Source: Tubiluchus corallicola
Lineage: Eukaryota; Priapulida; Priapulimorpha; Priapulimorphida; Tubiluchidae
Length of the DNA stretch: 64,000 nucleotides
Direction of reading: 5' to 3'
Assembly: GCA_030141605.1 (NCBI GenBank)
Contig: JAQGDQ010000918.1
Coordinates: 1 to 64,000, forward strand
Shown here piece by piece: positions 58,051-64,000 of the stretch. The translations under genes were made by a program, and so were the position numbers. The notes under the pieces were generated by a model, which did no database searches, had not been told where the DNA came from, and saw nothing but the letters and a program-made list of their open reading frames with translations. Each line of letters starts with the position of its first letter. The first letter of the stretch is position 1.

Positions 58051-61000
58051 GATAAACAACTTCTTACCCAAGCATTTCGTCGGTGATGTTAATGTGAGTC
58101 ACGGTAATGATGATGATGATGAAGATAAACAACTTTTTACCCAAGTATTTCGTCGGTGATGTTAATGTGAGTCATGGTGATGATGATGATGATGATGATG
58201 ATGAAGATAAACAACTTCTTACCCAAGCATTTCATCAGTAACGTTAATGTGAGTCATGGTGGCGATGATGATGATAATGATGATGATGATGATGAAGATA
58301 AACAACTTCTTACCCGAGTATTTCGTCGGTGATGTTAATGTGAGTCATGGTAACGATGATGATGCTGAAGGTAAACAACTTCTTACCCAAGCATTTCGTC
58401 GGTGATGTTAATGTGAGTCATGGTGATGATGATGATGATGATGATGAAGATAAACAACTTCTTACCCAAGCATTTCGTCGGTGATGTTAATGTGAGTCAT
58501 GGTGATGTAATCACGACCTTTAGACGCCTTGAATGACTCCAGGATCTTATTGGTCAGATACAACCGTGTGAAATAGAGGAATATACAGGCGCAGGAGAAA
58601 CTGATGACGGCCCATTCACTGTAAACCCAAATTTCCTGTAAAGTAAAGACAGGCTTAGTAAACCGACCATGTATGCAAGGTCGAATGCTTTTAAACAGAA
58701 AAAGAACCACCTGTCTGCGTGCCTCATTTCATAACAGATTTCCATACTTGTGGAACGAATTATCTGCAAATGCAGTTTTAATGGCATCATTATCCTCTTT
58801 CAAACCGGTTGTCTTCCATCACTTTACTATCCATGGCATTTTAATCCTTTGGCTTCGTATATACTTTATTTATTTTAATCTTTACGTACTATTGTGCAAT
58901 ACGCAGCCATGTTTATAGATGTGTTAATCTTTACGTACTATTGTGCAATACGCAGCCACGTTTGTAGATGTGTTAATCTTTATGTACTATTGTGCAATAC
59001 GCAGCCGCGTTTGTAGATGTGCTAATCTTTATGTACTATTATGCAGCATGCTGCCACGTTTGTAGATGTGTTAATCTTTACGTACTATTGTGCAATACGC
59101 AGCCACGTTTGTAGATGTGTTAATCTTTACGTACTATTGTGCAATACGCAGCCGCGTTTGTAGATGTGTTAATCTTTACTTACTGTTGTGCAACATGCAG
59201 CCACGTTTGTAATGGGTTAATCTTTACCTACTATTGTGCAACATGTAGCCACGTTTGTAGATGTGTTACTCTTTAGGTACTATTGTGCAACATGCAGCCA
59301 CGTTTGTAGATGTGTTACTCTTTACGTACTATTGTGCAACATGCAGCCACGTTTGTAGATGTGTTACTCTTTACGTACTATTGTGCAATACGCAGCCACG
59401 TTTGTAGATGTGTTAATCTTTACGTACTATTGTGCAATACGCAGCCGCGTTTGTAGATGTGTTAATCTTTACGTACTATTGTGCAACATGTAGCCACGTT
59501 TGTAGATGTGTTAATCTTTACATACTATTGTGCAACACGCTGCCACGGTTGTAGATGTGTTAATCTTTACCTACTATTGTGCAACATGGAGCCACGTTTG
59601 TAGATGTGTTAATCTTTACGTACCATTGTGCAATACGCAGCCGCGTTTGTAGATGTGTTAATCTTTACTTACTGTTGTGCAATACGCAGCCGCGTTTGTA
59701 GATGTGTTAATCTTTACGTACTATTGTGCAATACGCAGCCGCGTTTGTAGATGTGTTAATCTTTACGTACTATTGTGCAATACACAGCCACGTTTGTAAA
59801 TGTGTTAATCTTTACGTACTATTGTGCAATACGCAGCCACGTTTGTAGATGTGTTAATCTTTACGTACTATCTCGCAGTGGTACTATTGGAAATTAGGCA
59901 TTCTTAGCTTTTATACAAGCAGTAAAAAAGACGACCCAACTATAGTTGACTAAACATTTTAAATGAAGAAAAAGAAAGACTAGTGTTCATTTATTACTTA
60001 CGCTAAAGTATGCCTTCTTTTTCTTAATGATGTTGATGATTTCTCTGAACATGAAGAAGAGGATGAAAAGCACAAAGATCACCTGACACGCCATCTTTAA
60101 TGTTTCCAGGTCTTCCGGTTCGTTCAGACGTATCGGATCAAAGCGAGCGTACCGGTAGATGCCACCTGCGGACAAAATCAAATAAAAAGCTTCGTCAACA
60201 TCGACGCTACCCATGAAATTTACTTACAACGTGATCAAATCGTCTTCGATGCTGTGAACGTTACAGGATATCTGATGAGATAGGGTTAGCAACTAGGGTT
60301 AGGGTTAAACATTATTTGGAGGGATGAGGTAGGGTTAACAACTAGGGATGTTCGTCACTTGAATCCTCGAGGGGGTCTTGCAGGGATGACGAGTAGTTAG
60401 GGTTAAACCATCATTTGAAGGGGTGAGGTAGGGGTAACAACTAGAGATAGGGTTGACCGACACTTGGACTGTTCCATTATTCAAAAGGGTGAGGTAGTTA
60501 GGGTTAGGGTTAGACAGTATTGGGGCCAGCTCCATTAATCAAAGGGTGCTAAGAGTAGAATTAAGAATGGATACGATCCAAAAAAATCCCGGGGGCCCAT
60601 TAAAAACCACCCAGAAAGGGACAATCTACCCTACTGACAGCTTATTAAGTCTAGCAAACGAAATAAGATTTTTAAATACTAATCTATATATCTAGCTATG
60701 CAGTGGCGTTTTATCAAGCAGCATGACTATTTCAAATTATTCAGAATTTTCTTTTCCAATCACATAAGACTTTCAAATGGGTAAGCGTAAGGCTGAGTAA
60801 TTTAACTATATATGAGTTTTGGACGTATGTTTGGGCTTTTAAAAACCAAATAGAAATTCGATGCCTCGATTAATAAATTTTGCTCTTTCTTGTCTTTTAT
60901 TCCCAAAACACGTTATTCCATCTAAACAATAAAAGTTTATACCAAAAACCAAAAGATCAATAATTACACATAATTTAGCAGTTTTTACACTGCAGCTTTG

Positions 61001-62579
61001 CAGTAATTTTTGACTAATTTGTAATTTCACTAAATAACTAATTTTAAAGTAACAAATGAATATACATGCATTATTTTCCCCAAATCATGAGCTTTCAAAA
61101 CACACAACACGACAATATTTTAATGCCTTATAAATTCCGTTGTGTTAACAAAATTCAGTCCACTCAACCAGATCAGGCCTGAAAATCGCCACAAGGTGGC
61201 CAAAGCCAGGGATAAGAATGACAAATTGCAAAAATCTCTGAAACAGGCCGGGGGTTTGGGGGCCGCGTAGGCCATAGAGAACCTCTAAGTGCACTTAAAA
61301 TATCAATTACCTTGTTTCATGCATAATTTAAAATACCCAACTATCAAGGATACATGATACCTAATTGTCTCAAAAATGCCTAAGTACTGGCCGCTCCTAT
61401 GCAAAAGTATATAAAAACTGTCTGCAATTGACTCAAATAACTCCGCACAATTAATTCTATATTTTTATACATAGAGATATACACGTGGTTACACTGATGT
61501 ACGTGATGTAAACAAAGTGACGGCCTGCCAACTAGCGGTCAGCTTGTGAAATAATGTACTGGGTCCGTAAAAATTTTCTCAACGAATTTCTGTGATTTAC
61601 AAAAATGGCACTACTGGTCTTCCAAAAACTCGGAATTCCGCGTATCCGCGGAAAATTCTCATCCCTGCAAAGCAGATAACAAGAGAAGACTGCTAAGTAC
61701 GCTAATGCTAAATTTCCAGTACTACATAGTTTAAAATAGTGTTTGCTTTTCCTTTAAAGCAAGTGTTACCTGATGATGGGAACTCAAAAAGTATGATGCC
61801 AACACTGTACAGGTTCACATATGGATTGAACGTGGAAAATTCGATGAAGACGGCTCTAGTGTACTGATCGATCCACTTATTAGCCTCCAGTGTTCGAATC
61901 TGTTGACGCAGTTCGTCTAGAGTTTCTTTCAAGAACACATAATAACCGCCACCAGGATATAAACCTGAAATACCAATGAAATTTCCTCTAATAACAAGTG
62001 GTAACAACAAGAGCGTATCTGCTGCTAAAGTGGTTACCCATCCATTTACTAAACAGACTTAGTACTGCTCAACTTTTGCTGCTATACACATACATTGAAC
62101 TGTGGTAACCTGATAAAGTACTGAGAAAATCATTGTTACAGTCAGCCATTGTTTTTTGTCGCGTTTTGTGAACTCACAAGTAAGAAAAATCATAGTTTGA
62201 CATTTGTATATTGAATTCAACTACTTTTGTAATCATGTATTAGTTTGATAAGTTATGTTGAAAATTATGTGTATTTAATGTAAAATGTTGTGTACTGCTT
62301 GCAAAATTAGGCATTTTTTAAATAAAAGAGTTATAATAACAGTAACAATAACAATAATAACAATAATAATAAGAATGACTTATTTACCTAATCTTCCCCA
62401 GTAAGGCAAGCTATCCATCTCCAATCCACGTTTGTAATTATATTCATCCAGTTCGTTCGCATCCACACCGGTTAGCGACCAGCCAAGAGCAAAATTTCGT
62501 GTCTCCTCAGCACTGAATAAGGGAAGGTTGCTGCATTCTGGCACGACGGATGACATCTGCTGGCTGACAGAACAAGATC
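51213..62579 (-). CDS. Polycystin-1-like channel subunit, C-terminal 8 exons (5' partial)
   Basis: Exons (minus): 62388-62579, 61770-61964, 60002-60165, 58466-58635, 57285-57542, 54501-54720, 53500-53674 and 51213-51376, together 511 codons plus stop, in phase throughout. The first two exons give the second half of the extracellular polycystin/TOP domain (LPYWGRLGLYPGGGYYVFL, NKWIDQYTRAVFIEF, LFEFPSSG). Exons 3-6 give the channel: a TM helix with VIFVLFILFFMFREI, YSEWAVISFSCACIFLYF, a voltage-sensor-like LKLLRFNRRMSLLGSTLS, the LGFTGMFLIVFFAF helix, a pore loop SFSMILNKFN, and the last TM helix with FILINMFLTIVV. Exon 7 has a coiled-coil-like stretch (VDSLLSRIDEMY); exon 8 is a Pro-rich tail ending DQMGRI. 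The GKF/NKF-type pore fits polycystin-1-like and PKDREJ-like subunits better than PKD2 (LGD). The 5' exons, possibly with GAIN/PLAT domains, lie right of the window. The role is an inferred membrane Ca/cation channel or receptor subunit. Confidence 0.93.
51655..52301. mobile_element. pogo/Tigger-like MITE, 647 bp, copy 1
   Basis: TA-flanked (51653-51654, 52302-52303). Ends CAGTGAACCTCGGGTATAAA and tacgaggttgactg are inverted. The interior repeats ataagggac/tataaggtac. Lies in the last polycystin intron region, downstream of exon 7. Confidence 0.8.
52900..53265. repeat. Unclassified dispersed repeat family, copy 4
   Basis: Contains cgtaacgctgtataaaacg, catttgaaacaagtttaa and agcatttgcagcag. 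It is the longest clear match to 2090-2510. Confidence 0.5.
53745..54165. mobile_element. Long-TIR transposon, internal fragment, inverted
   Basis: The reverse complement matches 32500-32910 (gttgccaagcccagatcttc, aagagccacctactggattt, aattttctcaagattatg). TIR arms are missing. Confidence 0.65.
54205..54505 (-). repeat. 56-bp tandem repeat carrying the 5' splice site of polycystin exon 6
   Basis: About five units of tttacgctagtcaaataaac, gggctcatattacaatttgt, then tgaatgaaggacttac. On the minus strand every unit contains GCGTAAAGTAAGTCC, identical to the exon end plus donor at 54495-54506. The real exon uses the copy next to the coding sequence. Confidence 0.92.
54768..55243. mobile_element. 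pogo/Tigger-like MITE, copy 2, 476 bp
   Basis: Homologous to 51655-52301 with internal deletions. TA at both ends, left end degenerate (CACTCAAACTCGGG), right end catggttgactg. Its near edge is only about 46 bp from the acceptor of polycystin exon 6. Confidence 0.75.
55300..56040. other. Polycystin intron sequence, no element identified
   Basis: No coding, tandem or terminal-repeat structure recognised. Confidence 0.4.
56041..56310. mobile_element. ~550-bp MITE family, partial inverted copy
   Basis: Starts at ttttcttgcctataaaagtt and runs to cagtttataatcatgttt. Both terminal repeats are missing. Confidence 0.65.
56418..56500. repeat. Short inverted repeat (agatggctctgca / tgcagagccatct)
   Basis: 13-bp perfect arms around a loop of about 55 bp. 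Possibly a small fold-back element. Confidence 0.5.
56716..57273. mobile_element. ~550-bp MITE family, full copy beside a splice donor
   Basis: Ends TTTAAAGGAAAACCGG and cgcttttcctttaaa. Same orientation as copy 1. Its right edge is 10-11 bp into the intron after polycystin exon 5 (exon end 57285). Confidence 0.8.
58010..58506 (-). repeat. ~80-95-bp tandem repeat carrying the end of polycystin exon 4 and its donor
   Basis: Six copies, counting the exon's own, of about 40 nt of coding sequence (peptide MTHINITDEMLG), the donor GG|GTAAGAAG and a variable (ATC/GAT)n stretch. One copy has MTHINVTDEMLG. The copy touching the rest of the exon (58466-58506) is the one in frame. Reading past any donor meets TAA at once. 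Confidence 0.93.
58655..58850 (+). mobile_element. LINE reverse transcriptase C-terminal fragment
   Basis: One frame reads RASFHNRFPYLWNELSANAV followed by SSFKP, the pattern found at the end of many LINE ORF2 proteins. It is in antisense orientation within the polycystin intron and is followed by the 49-bp minisatellite. Truncated at the 5' side. Confidence 0.6.
58860..59875. repeat. Minisatellite, 49-bp unit, ~20 copies
   Basis: Unit gtgttaatctttacgtacta followed by ttgtgcaatacgcagcca and cgtttgtagat. It starts within the 3' flank of the LINE fragment. Confidence 0.96.
60275..60520. repeat. Degenerate repeat rich in TTAGGG-type motifs
   Basis: Scattered agggttagggtta units in a loose ~60-bp tandem pattern (aactagggatag, gaggtagggttaac). 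Similar to, but not, a telomeric array. Confidence 0.7.
60700..60850. repeat. Unclassified dispersed repeat family, copy 5
   Basis: aaattattcagaattttc, ttccaatcacataagac and ggtaagcgtaag match the right half of 22015-22320. Confidence 0.45.
61207..61667. mobile_element. CAGGGATGAGA element with 6-bp TSD, copy 2
   Basis: 461 bp, inverted relative to 47137-47601. Ends CAGGGATAAGA and ttctcatccctg, flanked by caaagc on both sides (61201-61206, 61668-61673). Confidence 0.87.
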
Positions 62580-62639
62580 CTGAAGGATGGAAAATAAGAT
62601 GTTTATTTTGTTGCATTAGGATTAGGCTGTGGTTGCAGC

Positions 62640-64000
62640 TGCTGCAGCGGATTGCACTGGAGCAGATAGAAATGGACTGGACTGAAACAGATGGAAATGG
62701 ACTGGACTGAAATGGACTGCACTTCAGTGGACTGTGCTGGTACAGATGGAAATGGACTGGACTGAAATGGACTGCACTTCAGTGGACTGCACTGGAGCAG
62801 ATAGAAATGGACTGGACTGAAACAGATGGAGATGGAATGGACTGAAATGGACTGTACTTCAGTGGACTGTGCTGGTACAGATGGAAATGGACTGGACTTC
62901 AGTGGACTATGCTGGTACAGACGGAAATGGACTGGACTGAAATGGACTGGACTTCAGTGGACTATGCTGGTACAGACGGAAATGGACTGGACTGAAATGG
63001 ACTGGACTTCAGTGGACTATGTTGGTACAGACGGGAATGGACTGGACTGAAATGGACTGTACTGGTACAGATGGAAATGGACTGGACTGAAATGGACTGC
63101 ACTTCATTGGACTGCATTGGTACAGATGGACATGGACTGGACTGAAATGGACTGCACTTCAGTGGACTGCACTGGTACAGATGGAAATGGACTGGACTGA
63201 AATGGACTGCACTTTGGTGGACTGTGCTGGTACTGATGGAAATGGACTGGACTGAAATGGACTGCACTTCATTGGACTGCATTGGTACAGATGGAAATGG
63301 ACTGGACTGAAATGGACTGCACTTCGGTGGACTGTGCTGGTACAGACGGGAATGGACTGGACTGAAATGGACTGCACTTCATTGGACTGCACTGGTACAG
63401 ATGGAAATGGACTGGACAGAAATGGACTGCACTTCGGTGGACTATGCTGGTACAGATGGAAATGGACTGCACTTCGGTGGACTATGCTGGTACAGACGGA
63501 AATGGACTGGACTGAAATGGACTGCACTTCGGTGGACTATGCTGGTACAGACGGGAATGGACTGGACTGAAATGGACTGCACTTCGGTGGACTATGCTGG
63601 TACAGACGGAAATGGACTGGACTGAAATGGACTGCACTTCGGTGGACTATGCTGGTACAGACGGAAATGGACTGGACTGAAATGGACTGGACTTCAGTGG
63701 ACTATGCTGGTACAGACGGGAATGGACTGGACTGAAATGGACTGCACTTCGGTGGACTATGCTGGTACAGACGGGAATGGACTGGACTGAAATGGACTGC
63801 ACTTCGGTGGACTATGCTGGTACAGACGGAAATGGACTGGACTGAAATGGACTGCACTTCGGTGGACTATGCTGGTACAGACGGAAATGGACAGGACTGA
63901 AATGGACTATGCTGGTACAGATGGAAATGGACTGGACTGAAATGGACTGTACTTCATTGGACTGCATTGGTACAGACGGGAATGGACTGGACTGAAATGG
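62640..64000. repeat. Minisatellite, 55-bp unit, ~24 copies, running off the window
   Basis: Unit gctggtacagacggaaatgg, actggactgaaatggactgc, then acttcggtggactat, with nested tggactggac and higher-order variants. Lies in the polycystin intron upstream of the first visible exon. Confidence 0.96.

Noticed and set aside
60275-60520. Interstitial telomere
   Set aside because: TTAGGG-like units are isolated and embedded in a degenerate ~60-bp repeat, not a continuous array.

Overview
The window is nuclear DNA from an animal, almost certainly an invertebrate. Genes are split into many short exons with GT-AG introns. The sequence is AT-rich, and transposon remnants and minisatellites make up much of it. 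The species cannot be named from the sequence. I rebuilt gene models by joining open reading segments at splice sites and checking that codon phase was kept at every junction.

Layout. (1) Positions 53-140 (+) hold what looks like the last coding exon of an unrecognised gene. (2) Positions about 4.3-13.1 kb and 20.3-29.4 kb are two collinear copies of a segmental duplication. Each carries a minus-strand gene for a small secreted protein with a PAN/Apple-like domain followed by a pentraxin domain. Copy A (5113-13114) is complete: six exons, 322 codons plus stop. Copy B (20862-29411) keeps the five downstream exons open, but its signal-peptide exon seems to lack a splice donor. The copies are separated by a 128-bp minisatellite, an 80-bp minisatellite, a hAT MITE and a solo LTR. 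(3) Positions 31812-45920 (+) hold a complete nine-exon orthologue of the OTU deubiquitinase OTUD5/DUBA (516 codons plus stop), with the catalytic Asp/Cys and His regions, the SGDE phosphosite region and a C-terminal ubiquitin-interacting helix. (4) Positions 51213-62579 (-) hold the last eight exons (511 codons plus stop) of a polycystin-1-like channel subunit: part of the TOP/polycystin domain, the transmembrane channel and a cytosolic tail. Its 5' part lies beyond the right edge.

Repeats. I recognise Tc1/mariner, pogo/Tigger-like, hAT, piggyBac-like (TTAA) and long-TIR elements, a 6-bp-TSD family, a ~550-bp MITE family, BEL/Pao and other LTR remnants, two LINE 3' ends, a tRNA-derived SINE and a broken Polinton/Maverick-like DNA polymerase B fragment. 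There are at least a dozen minisatellite arrays. The most unusual pattern is that many repeats begin within about 10-30 bp of a 5' splice site. In two polycystin introns the tandem unit itself contains the exon end and its donor, so intact donor copies are stacked along the intron.

The three gene families are not an operon-like system. OTUD5 acts on ubiquitin in the cytosol and nucleus, polycystins are membrane channels or receptors, and the PAN-pentraxins are probably secreted recognition proteins.
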